Positions 43,259 through 51,889 of a stretch of DNA of 64,000 bases are shown one piece after another. The notes under the pieces are model-generated. The model did not search any database. It had not been told where the DNA came from and worked only from the letters and a program-made list of their open reading frames with translations. A program made the translations under genes and the position numbers. The first letter of the stretch is position 1. Each line of letters begins with the position of its first letter. The DNA comes from Rossellomorea arthrocnemi. Its GTDB lineage: Bacteria; Bacillota; Bacilli; Bacillales; Bacillaceae_B. Location: NCBI RefSeq assembly GCF_904424705.1, contig NZ_CAJGBF010000008.1, forward strand, positions 62,001 through 126,000, written 5' to 3'.

Positions 43259-43287
43259 ATAATATACCCCTATCGGTATTTAGTCAA
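43259..43287 (-). promoter_or_regulatory. cstR promoter with operator in the spacer
   Basis: TTGACT (43287-43282) and TATTAT (43264-43259) are 17 bases apart. The palindrome ATACCCCTATCGGTAT (43264-43279) fills the spacer almost exactly, the layout of direct autorepression. Confidence 0.75.
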
Positions 43288-43392
43288 GAGGTAACATTCA
43301 TTTTTTACATAAATTATAAATAGGATAACTTAATAGACTGATCACAATCGGTCATTGCAATCAGTCGTTCTTCATTCATTAGTGGTCCATCC

Positions 43393-44646
43393 TTAGATCA
43401 AATAGAATGAGGTTTGTCTTTTAGCCATATACTCCAGTCGATTCTGGATGAAAGCGACTGGTTCTTCTAAATAAATCGGGATGACCTGATTCCATTCAGG
43501 AATATATTGTTTGATATTGTACTCCATCGCATAGCAGGTATTGGCTGTAAGAGGCATGTCACCTTTAATGGGGATATCACCTTGTTGATCATATAAGCCG
43601 ATTAGGGCACCAGCTTCATGACAGTGATTCCCTAAAGGGTGTGAATAGAGCATCGCCTCGATTTCTTCATCTCTTGCCTTTTTCATTGCCCCGTGAAACA
43701 CCTCATTGCCTGTTCTTCCGACTTTCATTACATCCGAGATGATATCTCCGAACCTTAAGGCTGTTTCAAGTGCGGATTGAAGCCCTTCGGGAGCTTCTTC
43801 CTCCCCTGGATGGAGGACGTATGCCAATTGCTGGGTATCCGTTGCGAGACCGAGATAACGAATACCAAAGTCCAAGTGAACAATATCTCCAAACCGTATA
43901 ATTTCGCCTTCTAATCGATCCATTTCCAATCCTTTACGTTGCAAATCCACTGTAGGGTAAAAGGAAGTTTCCATTCCTGCATCCAAGACGCGCTGACGTA
44001 TCCAATCGACTACATCTTCAGTAGTCGTGATTCCTGGGTGTATTACCGCACTGGATAACGCTTCTTCCGCAATGATTCGCCCAAGCTCGGCTATGGTTGG
44101 GTAAGCCACCAACTCCTTGGAGGTTCTAATGGATAGCCAATCAACTATGATATGTTGAGCGGACACAAATGTATGTGAGTGCTCCTCTAATACCATACTT
44201 AAATGTTGATAATAAGAATGACTCAAACCATCAGCAGCAGCGAACGTGGTTGAATAGTTCAGTGCGATTGTATCTGGATTAAGTTCTTCCACGAGTCGTT
44301 TAAGACCTTCCCATTGATCACATTCTTGAGGATTCCAGGCTCTTTCATAAAACGGTTCAAAATTAGGATTGGGATGCAGCACCCACCTTTTAATGTGCTG
44401 TCCCCGATCTAAATAAAACACAAGAATCGTTAACCTCCTGGATCCGTCTACTGAAGCTGGATAAAGGCTCTTCAGGACAGGATCTTCATTATACTCTCTG
44501 CCAACTACAATCCACATGTTTACATTGTGTTTTTTCATTAGGGAAGGTAAAAGGGTATTAAGTCGGTGAAACAGCCAACGATTTTGGGTTTCCTCCCTTT
44601 TCTTTAAGGGGAGAATGGAAGGTACATACTTTTTATCAGTTTTCAT
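43393..44646 (-). CDS. M24 family metallopeptidase (Xaa-Pro aminopeptidase-like)
   Basis: The 417-residue protein has a creatinase-like N domain (residues 1-190) and a pita-bread catalytic domain with all metal ligands visible: Asp in HLDFGIRYLG, Asp in ATDTQQ, His in HPLGNHCHEAG, Glu in YAMEYNI and Glu in IYLEEP. It should cleave an N-terminal Xaa-Pro bond or a related amide. The N domain carries the unusual start KTDKKYVPSILPLKKREETQ. It is monocistronic. Confidence 0.85.
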   Translation of the reverse strand: MKTDKKYVPSILPLKKREETQNRWLFHRLNTLLPSLMKKHNVNMWIVVGREYNEDPVLKSLYPASVDGSRRLTILVFYLDRGQHIKRWVLHPNPNFEPFYERAWNPQECDQWEGLKRLVEELNPDTIALNYSTTFAAADGLSHSYYQHLSMVLEEHSHTFVSAQHIIVDWLSIRTSKELVAYPTIAELGRIIAEEALSSAVIHPGITTTEDVVDWIRQRVLDAGMETSFYPTVDLQRKGLEMDRLEGEIIRFGDIVHLDFGIRYLGLATDTQQLAYVLHPGEEEAPEGLQSALETALRFGDIISDVMKVGRTGNEVFHGAMKKARDEEIEAMLYSHPLGNHCHEAGALIGLYDQQGDIPIKGDMPLTANTCYAMEYNIKQYIPEWNQVIPIYLEEPVAFIQNRLEYMAKRQTSFYLI

Positions 44647-44712
44647 TTTTAAGATTCCCTCACTTTATTGTTTTTTACTCATTCGACAAATTCACACATT
44701 TCCCCTTCCATA

Positions 44713-44757
44713 AATGAAAATGACCATTGAAGAATTTCCCCAATGGTCACTCATTTT
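44713..44757 (-). terminator. terminator of ArsA-like gene
   Basis: TGACCATTG and CAATGGTCA arms overlap the stop codon of the ArsA-like gene on the minus strand and are followed by TTTTCATTT. Confidence 0.75.
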
Positions 44758-45736
44758 TACTATGTATACCCCCATGCTGGTAGACAGCCTCCCTTTTATA
44801 AATTGCTTGCTGAAGATAGTCTGCAAATTTTTCGAGATGACTAAGAGTACAGATATCTTCTTCTAGTAGAGGGATATGATATAAAGCTTGGGTTGTGAAC
44901 TTCTCTTTCATCAGATGCAAATATACTTTTTCCTGATCTCTTCTTTTTTGTAAAAAGTCCCCATCTGCTTTAGTCGGAAGGACTTTATTTATAACTAACC
45001 CCCCTATATTCAGTGAATGCTTGGACATCAATTCAATCGCTTTTTCTGTTTCAAGAATCGGCAGCCTTTCAGGTATGAGTACAAAAAGAAAACCTGTCTT
45101 TTTTTGATCAAGCAGTATCCCTCTTACTTTAGAAAACTTGTCACGGCGTTTTTGAAGTACATCGTATATGGGATCATCTACCGGCTCGCCATCATTCAAA
45201 AGCTGTGAATAATTTTTGTTTGTTTTCTTCCTTCTTTCGAGCATTCCGTCCATCCATACTCCCATCAATTCAGGAAGAGACAATAATCGAATCGTATGTC
45301 CGGTAGGAGCTGTGTCAAAGATGATCTTGTCAAAATCGTTTCTTTCTTCAAGAATGATTGAAACGATCCGATCAAATAAGGCCGCCTCTTCTGCACCTGG
45401 TGCAGAAGAGGCCATCTCGATTTGTCGATGGACTTCATTCACCATATTTGCCTTGACCATCCCTTTAAGATTCCCTTTCACTCCGTCAATGTATTGTCGT
45501 GTTTCCGTTTCAGGGTTAATTTCTATCCCCCATAAATGTTCCAGTAATGGGGTCTTGTCCCCCGTGATCTCCTGATGAAATATATCTCCCAAATTATGAG
45601 CTGGATCTGTGGAGATAATTAACGTCCTTTCCCCCATGTTTGCAAACATGACAGCCAGTGCAGATGCAGTAGTTGATTTCCCGACTCCTCCTTTTCCACC
45701 GACAAATAAAATGGACTGTTCCAGTAATTTATACAA
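44747..45736 (-). CDS. ArsA/GET3-like ATPase linked to CstA
   Basis: The 329-residue ATPase has the deviant Walker A GGKGGVGKSTTASALAV, switch I STDPAHNLGD, the ArsA signature DTAPTGHTIRLLSLP and a Lys/Asn segment INKVLPTKADGDF. Only one ATPase half is present, so it should work as a dimer like GET3. No arsenical pump or arsR gene is near. It is the third gene after cstA and the cory-CC-star gene. The start is TTG at 45736 with AAGGAGAG eight bases upstream. The substrate or client is unknown. Confidence 0.82.
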   Translation of the reverse strand: MYKLLEQSILFVGGKGGVGKSTTASALAVMFANMGERTLIISTDPAHNLGDIFHQEITGDKTPLLEHLWGIEINPETETRQYIDGVKGNLKGMVKANMVNEVHRQIEMASSAPGAEEAALFDRIVSIILEERNDFDKIIFDTAPTGHTIRLLSLPELMGVWMDGMLERRKKTNKNYSQLLNDGEPVDDPIYDVLQKRRDKFSKVRGILLDQKKTGFLFVLIPERLPILETEKAIELMSKHSLNIGGLVINKVLPTKADGDFLQKRRDQEKVYLHLMKEKFTTQALYHIPLLEEDICTLSHLEKFADYLQQAIYKREAVYQHGGIHSKNE

Positions 45737-45757
45737 GTCTTTCTCTCTCCTTTCTAT

Positions 45758-46027
45758 TTAACAACATCTGACCCCATCCAGGGGAGAGTGTTCCATACCC
45801 ATTCGTAAGTGCCAATCATGAAATTTTTCAATCATGTATGGATAGAGTTCCAATGTGTAATAGAATACTGGATTGGGTATTCCAAGCATATCTGAGTAGA
45901 GCAGCAACAAGAATAAATCCTCCTCGTCCCTCAATTCCCTGGCAATTTCCGTCTTGTGCGGAAGGCGAATCATGTCATCATATAGCTCTATTATCCTTTT
46001 GAACTTTTCCTTCATGGTGGTATCCAC
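45758..46027 (-). CDS. cory-CC-star protein
   Basis: The 89-residue protein is helical with PNPVFYYTLELYPYMIEKFHDWHLRMGMEHSPLDGVRCC and ends exactly in Cys-Cys before the stop codon. This C-terminal CC and the position between cstA and an ArsA-like ATPase match the family I recall as cory-CC-star. The terminal Cys pair may bind a metal or the neighbouring ATPase. GTG at 46027 is chosen because GAGGGA lies six bases upstream; a TTG two codons earlier touches the Shine-Dalgarno. Confidence 0.72.
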   Translation of the reverse strand: MDTTMKEKFKRIIELYDDMIRLPHKTEIARELRDEEDLFLLLLYSDMLGIPNPVFYYTLELYPYMIEKFHDWHLRMGMEHSPLDGVRCC

Positions 46028-46051
46028 GCTCAATCCCTCATTCCCTAATAA

Positions 46052-46088
46052 TAGAATAAAAAGGGGAACCGATGTGAGGTCCCCCTAT
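46052..46088 (-). terminator. hairpin terminator between cstA and cory-CC-star gene
   Basis: GGGGGACC and GGTTCCCC pair with a short loop and are followed by TTTTTATT on the minus strand. It lies immediately after the cstA stop, so downstream genes would be expressed by read-through or at a lower level. Confidence 0.75.
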
Positions 46089-46095
46089 CTCCTGA

Positions 46096-47835
46096 TTATG
46101 CAGAAAACTGAGAAGGGTCATCTTCCTTGTTAGATAAGGTAGATACTGCGGTGATGAGAATCCACAAAGTGAATATCAAGATAATGCTACCAAAGATAAA
46201 CAGGAGCATATTCCCATCCCCCTCTCCTGCTCCGGACCATTCAAATACAACTTGATTGATCATTGCCCAAAGTGTCATAAACATGAGGAAAACCATTGGA
46301 ATCAAAGTTGCCAGGTAATTTCTCCCCTGACGTTTCAGCCATATGGTAATCAGGAGAAGACTGATTCCGGCAAGTAACTGATTAGATGTACCAAACAATG
46401 GCCAGAGAAGATATCCCCCTGACCCAAAGCCTTTAGGACCTTGAGGCAATAGTGTCAAAGCCGTACTCGAGACCACTGCTATGGTTGTCGCGACATGGGC
46501 ATTGGTCAAAGAGTGCACCTTGTATTCCTCTCCCAATTCTGCAATGATATACCTCATAAGACGAACAGATGAATCCAATGTTGTGGCCGCGAAGCTTACG
46601 ATGATGACAGAAACAATTGTAGCAGCAATATCAGCGGGAATCCCTACACCTGTTGCAAGCTGCCCTGCCCCTTTAATGAAAACGCCTAATCCCGCTCCGC
46701 TAGCTGCTGCAAATCCACTGTACGTCGCTTGGAATTCTTCTACGTTCGGGAAAAAGGTAATACAGGCAATGATCGCAATCAATGCAAGTGCCCCTTCACC
46801 TACCGCTCCTAAATAACCAACAAATCGGGCATCTGTTTCCTTATTCAGCTGCTTTGAAGAAGTCCCGGAAGAGACCAGCCCGTGAAAACCGGATATGGCA
46901 CCGCACGCGATTGTGATAAATAATAACGGGAACCAGGATACATCAGCAGATCCATTGGTCATAGGTGCAGTGATTTCAGGATTTGTGAACAATAGACCGA
47001 GATAGAGCAAACCAAGACCCACGATTAATTGATGTGAATTGATATAATCACGTGGCTGTAATAGCTTCCACACAGGAAGGATGGAGGCTATGTAAACGTA
47101 AATCATCAGAATAACGATCCATACAAGGAAAGCCATACTGGTCGAGCTAAAGCCAAATAATGACGTCGCTTCCTGACCTCCGAAATAGCGGACAAGATCA
47201 ATTTGCAAAAAATCGACTCGGCTTGCGACGACTGCTGATGCATACATCACACCAAGGGCTACGACTGAAGGCAATAACATGCTTCCATTACGTTTGTATA
47301 CAGAATACCCTATCCAAATCGCCAACGGAATCTGGATGAACACCGATAATACACTCGCTGGGAAAGTAATGAATAAATTGGCAATGACCCATGCAAAAAC
47401 GGCATTGACCATTAAGACCAGAATTAGAATAATGAATAGAAAAAGTACTTTAGCCCTCTTCCCTATCAGTTTATTGGCTAATGAACCGACGGATTGTCCC
47501 TTATTCCGAACCGAAAGCACAAGGGTTCCGAAATCATGGACACCTGCGGCAAATACAGTACCCAAGATTACCCAAAGAAAAGCAGGGAGCCATCCCCAAT
47601 AAACGGCAATAGCCGGACCCACGATTGGAGCAGCGCCGGCAACGGATGTAAAATGGTGACCCCACAAAACAAATTTATTTGTTGGTACGAAGTCGACCCC
47701 GTCATTAAACTGGTGGGCGGGTGTCACGTAATTTGGATCCAGCCTGTACACTCTCTCGGCAATAAGTGTCGAATAATATTTATAACCTACAAAAAACACG
47801 ATACCCCCTATGACTGCTAACCATATTCCACCCAT
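46096..47835 (-). CDS. cstA: carbon starvation protein CstA (pyruvate/peptide transporter)
   Basis: The 579-residue membrane protein has about 16 hydrophobic helices and the CstA family segments YVPTNKFVLWGHHFTSVAGAAPIVGPAIAVYWGW-like VPTNKFVLWGHHF, GTVFAAGVHDFGTLVLSVRNKG, FHGLVSSGTSSKQ and LLWPLFGTSNQLLAGISLLL. Members import pyruvate or peptides when carbon is scarce. The ATG at 47835 has GGGAGGA five bases upstream. It heads the cstA - cory-CC-star - ArsA-like cluster, with a terminator after the first gene. Confidence 0.92.
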   Translation of the reverse strand: MGGIWLAVIGGIVFFVGYKYYSTLIAERVYRLDPNYVTPAHQFNDGVDFVPTNKFVLWGHHFTSVAGAAPIVGPAIAVYWGWLPAFLWVILGTVFAAGVHDFGTLVLSVRNKGQSVGSLANKLIGKRAKVLFLFIILILVLMVNAVFAWVIANLFITFPASVLSVFIQIPLAIWIGYSVYKRNGSMLLPSVVALGVMYASAVVASRVDFLQIDLVRYFGGQEATSLFGFSSTSMAFLVWIVILMIYVYIASILPVWKLLQPRDYINSHQLIVGLGLLYLGLLFTNPEITAPMTNGSADVSWFPLLFITIACGAISGFHGLVSSGTSSKQLNKETDARFVGYLGAVGEGALALIAIIACITFFPNVEEFQATYSGFAAASGAGLGVFIKGAGQLATGVGIPADIAATIVSVIIVSFAATTLDSSVRLMRYIIAELGEEYKVHSLTNAHVATTIAVVSSTALTLLPQGPKGFGSGGYLLWPLFGTSNQLLAGISLLLITIWLKRQGRNYLATLIPMVFLMFMTLWAMINQVVFEWSGAGEGDGNMLLFIFGSIILIFTLWILITAVSTLSNKEDDPSQFSA

Positions 47836-48016
47836 CAAATTCCTCCCTTATTACATGATTCGCACACTTTAAAATTCTGAATTTTTAGAATGTATGCGTT
47901 TACTACATTCTACATTGGGTTTTTATGGATTTCAATGAGAAGTTAGTACTTTTAATTCCCCACATTCAAAAATCTGGTAGCTAATGAAGCATATAGAATG
48001 GAGCTTTAGACAAAAG

Positions 48017-48080
48017 AAAATCCGAACGACAATCGAAATTCATTTATGAAATCGAAGCTGTTCGGATTTTAATTATTTTT
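48017..48080. terminator. long hairpin between cstA and repeat copy B
   Basis: AAAATCCGAAC and GTTCGGATTTT form an 11-bp stem; AATCGAA/TTCGATT-type inner pairing is also possible. T-runs occur on both strands. On the minus strand it would end transcripts reading out of the short Spo0M gene through repeat copy B. The rest of the 600-base gap holds the repeat and nothing else that I recognise. Confidence 0.6.
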
Positions 48081-48162
48081 AATAAAGTATACCTAGTGAA
48101 TAAGCTTGTTCTAGCCGATGATTGGAGTGAGAAGGCGAAGACACCTTGAGGGGAAGGAGAAA

Positions 48163-48426
48163 AGCGAAAGGGCTTTGACCAGGGGCGACAAGCATGAGAC
48201 GAGACTACTGGAAAGGAGTTTTTCCTTTTTGGGTAGTCTTGTCTTATAATCTCATGCCCCTAAGCCCTGTGGCAGGACACCTTGAGGACAGCAGGAGGCT
48301 CGCCTTCCGTCCGGGGAAAGCAAAGTCTTGCACGGAATCGGGCAGCAGTGTAACGAGTGATTTTAAGACTATTTGATATGAATGGTTCGTCTTATGATTG
48401 ATTCGATTTAAATATGTCCCAGCCTT
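48163..48426. repeat. dispersed composite structured repeat, copy B
   Basis: The element is a diverged copy of the one at 32145, beginning AGCGAAAGGGCTTTGACCAG and ending ATGTCCCAGCC. Its arms have changed together: CATGAGA with TCTCATG replaces CATAAG with CTTATG, while GGGGC/GCCCC is kept. The second half repeats GGAGGC/GCCTTCC and the GGGCAGC segments. It ends about eleven bases from the stop codon of a half-length Spo0M gene. Confidence 0.85.
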
Positions 48427-48437
48427 TTTCCGGGAGA

Positions 48438-48842
48438 TTATCGGACAAATATGCTATCTTCGTCTGTCGGATCTACCGCTTGTGGTATTTCCACTGTTGT
48501 CCTTAATATGGTTTGTTCTGTATCAGTGGTTTTAGGATGACCTGACTGAGTAGGAAACTCAAAAGGAATCCTTTTTTTCTCCCCAGCTTGGATGGTCCCT
48601 ATATTATCTAATATAATGGTATCTAAATCTTTCTCATGATAGGAAAAATCACTGTCCTTTTTATCTTCCTCATACTTAAAGAAAAGCCGTAATCGAACTT
48701 CATTTACCGGCTGGTCGGCCATTCCCCCCACTAATACAACGTCCCCCCTGATATCATCTCCCGGCGAAATCTCAGTTGTATGGACAATGGTATCTACTTT
48801 CACATGCCCTATCCCGATACTCGACAGAAATTTGTTTAACAT
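48438..48842 (-). CDS. half-length Spo0M-like (arrestin-fold) protein, probably truncated
   Basis: The 134-residue protein matches only the N-terminal arrestin-like half of Spo0M: LSSIGIGHVKVDTIVHTTEISPGDDIRGDVVLVGG, EKKRIPFEFPTQSGHP and VEIPQAVDPTDEDSIFVR, then stop. Full Spo0M proteins are about 258 residues. The frame stops at the domain boundary and repeat copy B begins within a dozen bases, so loss of the second domain by element insertion or deletion is likely; a genuine single-domain paralogue is the alternative. Full Spo0M affects sporulation control. Confidence 0.7.
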   Translation of the reverse strand: MLNKFLSSIGIGHVKVDTIVHTTEISPGDDIRGDVVLVGGMADQPVNEVRLRLFFKYEEDKKDSDFSYHEKDLDTIILDNIGTIQAGEKKRIPFEFPTQSGHPKTTDTEQTILRTTVEIPQAVDPTDEDSIFVR

Positions 48843-48973
48843 CGTTCAGCCCCCTCATTCTATTTATCTTCATTGTTATACTATCAATTCTCTATCAGAT
48901 TCGTCCACTCTTACATATTCTGCTAAACTTTCGCAAAGAATATAAGAGAATCTTCGGAAAGGAGGGAAGAAAA

Positions 48974-49309
48974 ATGAAAAAAATGGTGATATCTATTGCA
49001 GCTGCTTTTATTATCAGCTTTGGTTTCAATTCCTTGGCTTCTGCAGAAGGTTCAGGACAAACGCCTGAGCAAAAGGTGAATCTGACAGATGATCAAAAAG
49101 CAGAGCTTGGTAAATTACACGAACAAATGTATTCAACAAAGAAAGAACTTGTAAAGAAATATGTCGAGTACGGTGTCTTTTCCAAAGAACAAGGCGATAA
49201 AGTACTAAAAATAATGGAAGTCAAACATCAAAAACTAAAAGCAAACGGTTATATGATGAGATGGCACCCACACCCGCATCATGGAAAGCAACTTGATCAC
49301 AAGGAATAA
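48974..49309 (+). CDS. yckD: exported DUF2680 protein YckD
   Basis: The 111-residue protein has a signal peptide (MKKMVISIAAAFIISFGFN, cleavage near ASA-EG) and a DUF2680 region: NLTDDQKAELGKLHEQMYSTKKELVKKYVEYGVFSKEQGDKVLKIM in shortened form, ending in a His-rich tail (WHPHPHHGKQLDHKE) that could bind metal. The ATG at 48974 follows GGAAAGGAGGG by eight bases; a longer upstream frame is not coding. It matches Bacillus YckD in size. The function is unknown. Confidence 0.82.
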   Translation: MKKMVISIAAAFIISFGFNSLASAEGSGQTPEQKVNLTDDQKAELGKLHEQMYSTKKELVKKYVEYGVFSKEQGDKVLKIMEVKHQKLKANGYMMRWHPHPHHGKQLDHKE

Positions 49310-49375
49310 TAATGGCAGAGGGGCGCATCTTGCCCTTTCCTGCTTTCATGAACCATCCTTCTTCATTATAAAGGA

Positions 49376-50395
49376 CTAAAAATTCTCTTTGAGTATTCGG
49401 GAAACCTCCTCGATATTATCCATCGTTACATCAAAATGAGTAGTGAATCGAACAAGGGTCGGTCCAAATGTCACGGCCAATACCCCTTTCTTCTCTAAAT
49501 CATCTACAAATTGTTCTGCCTTCATACCTGTACCGGATATATCGGCAACTATGATATTTGTATCAACCTCATTGATGACCTCAACCCCTTTACATAATTG
49601 AAGCGTTTCCTTTAGACGTCTTGCTTTCTCATGGTCTTCCCATAACCGTTCTCTCATTTTGGTCAGGGCGACCAATCCCGGAGCAGCAATTACCCCGGCT
49701 TGTCTCAATCCCCCACCCAATCTCTTTCTCCACTTTCGAGCCTTCCCGATAAAATGATGGTCACCTGCAATGATCGATCCTATCGGTGCACCCAAACCTT
49801 TAGATAAACATATTTGAACCGTATCACAATGATCTGTGAACTCCCTTACTCCTCGACCAGTAGCGGCAACTGCATTAAAAAGCCTCGCCCCATCAACATG
49901 CACAGGAATAGAGTGCTTCTTCGCAATGGCATGGATCGCTTGCATATTTTCAGGGGAAACAACCGCCCCTCCAGCACGGTTATGTGTGTTTTCCAGACAA
50001 ATCAAGCCTGTTTCCGGGAAATGTTGATCCTCCGTACGAATAGCAGCTTCTATTTCATAGGGATCCATTTCTCCATTGGTTCCTGTGATCGTTCTGGTTT
50101 GAACGCCTGCGAAAGCAGCGACTGCTCCTGATTCATAGTAAAAAATATGCGAATTTGTTTCTAATAGAATTTCATTCCCCGGTTGGGTATGGGTTAATAC
50201 GGCAATCTGGTTTCCCTGGGTACCACTTGTGACGAATAACGCTTCTTCCTTTCCAAGAATTCTGGCGGCTTCCTTTTCAAGTTTTTGAATGGTTGGATCT
50301 TCACCATACACATCATCGCCAACCTCAGCTTCATAAGCTGCCCTTCTCATTTCTTCAGTCGGTTTTGTCACGGTATCACTTCGTAAGTCAATCAC
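49376..50395 (-). CDS. ltaE: low-specificity L-threonine aldolase
   Basis: The 339-residue PLP enzyme cleaves threonine or allo-threonine to glycine and acetaldehyde. Family segments are IDLRSDTVTKPTEEMRRAA, GDDVYGEDPT, FVTSGTQGNQIA, ENTHNRAGG, VHVDGARLFNA and the PLP-binding Lys in CLSKGLGAPIGS. The start is GTG at 50395 with AGGAGG nine bases upstream. It is monocistronic and divergent from the RRNPP receptor gene. Confidence 0.93.
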   Translation of the reverse strand: MIDLRSDTVTKPTEEMRRAAYEAEVGDDVYGEDPTIQKLEKEAARILGKEEALFVTSGTQGNQIAVLTHTQPGNEILLETNSHIFYYESGAVAAFAGVQTRTITGTNGEMDPYEIEAAIRTEDQHFPETGLICLENTHNRAGGAVVSPENMQAIHAIAKKHSIPVHVDGARLFNAVAATGRGVREFTDHCDTVQICLSKGLGAPIGSIIAGDHHFIGKARKWRKRLGGGLRQAGVIAAPGLVALTKMRERLWEDHEKARRLKETLQLCKGVEVINEVDTNIIVADISGTGMKAEQFVDDLEKKGVLAVTFGPTLVRFTTHFDVTMDNIEEVSRILKENF

Positions 50396-50620
50396 AATGA
50401 GTTTCCTCCTCTAATACATTCATTGAATTCATTATAACAAAGGAATTGCTTAAATGTTTCAGAGAAAAGTCACATACGTGGAATTAAATTACCTACTAAG
50501 TACCCACGAAAAATTATAATTATAGGAATATTTCAAACTTTCTCATTTTACTTATGTTACTATTTTATTAATCTGTTCCATCGTTCAGAGTTGAATGCCC
50601 TGTCAGAGGAGAATAATCAT

Positions 50621-51877
50621 ATGACAATCGGTTCTAGAATCCGTTTTCACAGAATCAAACGAAAGTTAACTCAAGAAGATTTATCAAAAGGGATCATTTC
50701 GGTATCTTACCTTTCCAAACTGGAGAACAATCAAGTGACACCGTCGAATGATATTATACATTTACTATGTGATCGTTTGGGTGTGAATCACCTGCTTGAA
50801 CACCCTGAACATATGAATAAGCTTCTAGAAAAATGGAACCATGCATTACTTTGGAATAAGTCAGATGAAGCTGATTCCACTCACCGGGTCATCCAAAGGG
50901 ATCTTGAACAAAGCGATGATTTAATGACCCATTTGTTCTATAGAATTCTTTGTATCCGTGTTCAATTAGTACAGAACAATCTTGCCGACGCTTTGAAACA
51001 CATGATCCATATTCAAGGGAATTATAAGGAACTCACCGACACGCTGAAATTTTATTATCACAAGTATAAAGGTAACTATTATTACCTAATGGAAGAATAC
51101 GAGAAGGCAAAAGGAGAATTGAAGGAAGCTGAAACCTATTATGTTCTTGGAAATGTAGTAAATGAAGAAGAAAGAGCAGATTTATATTATCTATTCAGTT
51201 TAGTCCTGACACGTTTAAATATGTACCGTTTAGCCATTTTTTACGGAGAAAAGTCCCTTTCTATTTTTCAGGGAGTATATTACCAGAAGAGATGTGCGGA
51301 GGTACATTTACTGTTGGGAATCTGTTACCGGAGAATTCGTTATAACGAAGAGGCCGTGAAGCATTATGAATGGGCTAATTTCATTTCTCACTCCATTCAG
51401 TATACCTCGTTACAATCGAAGGTGGAGCAAAATCTGGGGTGTCTGAAATCCTTTATGAATAGAAGCGATGACGCGATCCAGCATTATTTGAGAAGCATTG
51501 AGTTAAAAGGAGCGGACGAAGAAGGAAAACTCTATTCTATTCTCTCTCTAGTCAAAGAATACTATAAAATGAATCAGTTTTCTGATGTTCAATTCTGGCT
51601 GCCTAAAGGGCTGAGACTAAGTTCAAAAGAAAGGTACCCAGAAAAACACTATCAATTATCCTATTATCAATTTGCTATAATGGGATTCCCTAATGGGTTT
51701 GAAAAGTTCATGAAGGAGTATGCACTCCCCTACTTCAAGAAAAACGCCTCTCTTCTATTATATGCTGAGTATTCTAAATTCTTCGGACAATATTATCAGA
51801 GTGTCAGAAAATATAAACTTGCTGCATTTCATTTAAATGAAGCAAATGTCATTTATGAAGAAATTCTGACTATATAG
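50621..51877 (+). CDS. RRNPP-type quorum-sensing receptor (HTH + TPR)
   Basis: The 418-residue protein starts with a Cro/CI-type helix-turn-helix (residues 3-58, RIRFHRIKRKLTQEDLSKGIISVSYLSKLENNQ pattern) followed by about 350 residues of tetratricopeptide-like helices, e.g. YYLMEEYEKAKGELKEAETYY and CYRRIRYNEEAVKHYEWA. This is the layout and size of NprR-type peptide receptors of the RRNPP family. The ATG at 50621 has GAGGAG nine bases upstream. A small secreted propeptide gene follows after 12 bases, as in NprR-NprX. Target genes are unknown. Confidence 0.87.
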   Translation: MTIGSRIRFHRIKRKLTQEDLSKGIISVSYLSKLENNQVTPSNDIIHLLCDRLGVNHLLEHPEHMNKLLEKWNHALLWNKSDEADSTHRVIQRDLEQSDDLMTHLFYRILCIRVQLVQNNLADALKHMIHIQGNYKELTDTLKFYYHKYKGNYYYLMEEYEKAKGELKEAETYYVLGNVVNEEERADLYYLFSLVLTRLNMYRLAIFYGEKSLSIFQGVYYQKRCAEVHLLLGICYRRIRYNEEAVKHYEWANFISHSIQYTSLQSKVEQNLGCLKSFMNRSDDAIQHYLRSIELKGADEEGKLYSILSLVKEYYKMNQFSDVQFWLPKGLRLSSKERYPEKHYQLSYYQFAIMGFPNGFEKFMKEYALPYFKKNASLLLYAEYSKFFGQYYQSVRKYKLAAFHLNEANVIYEEILTI

Positions 51878-51889
51878 GGAGGTGAAAAG

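Noticed and set aside
44747..45736. Arsenite efflux ATPase ArsA
   Set aside because: There is only one ATPase half and no arsB, arsD or arsR nearby; the neighbours are cstA and the cory-CC-star gene.
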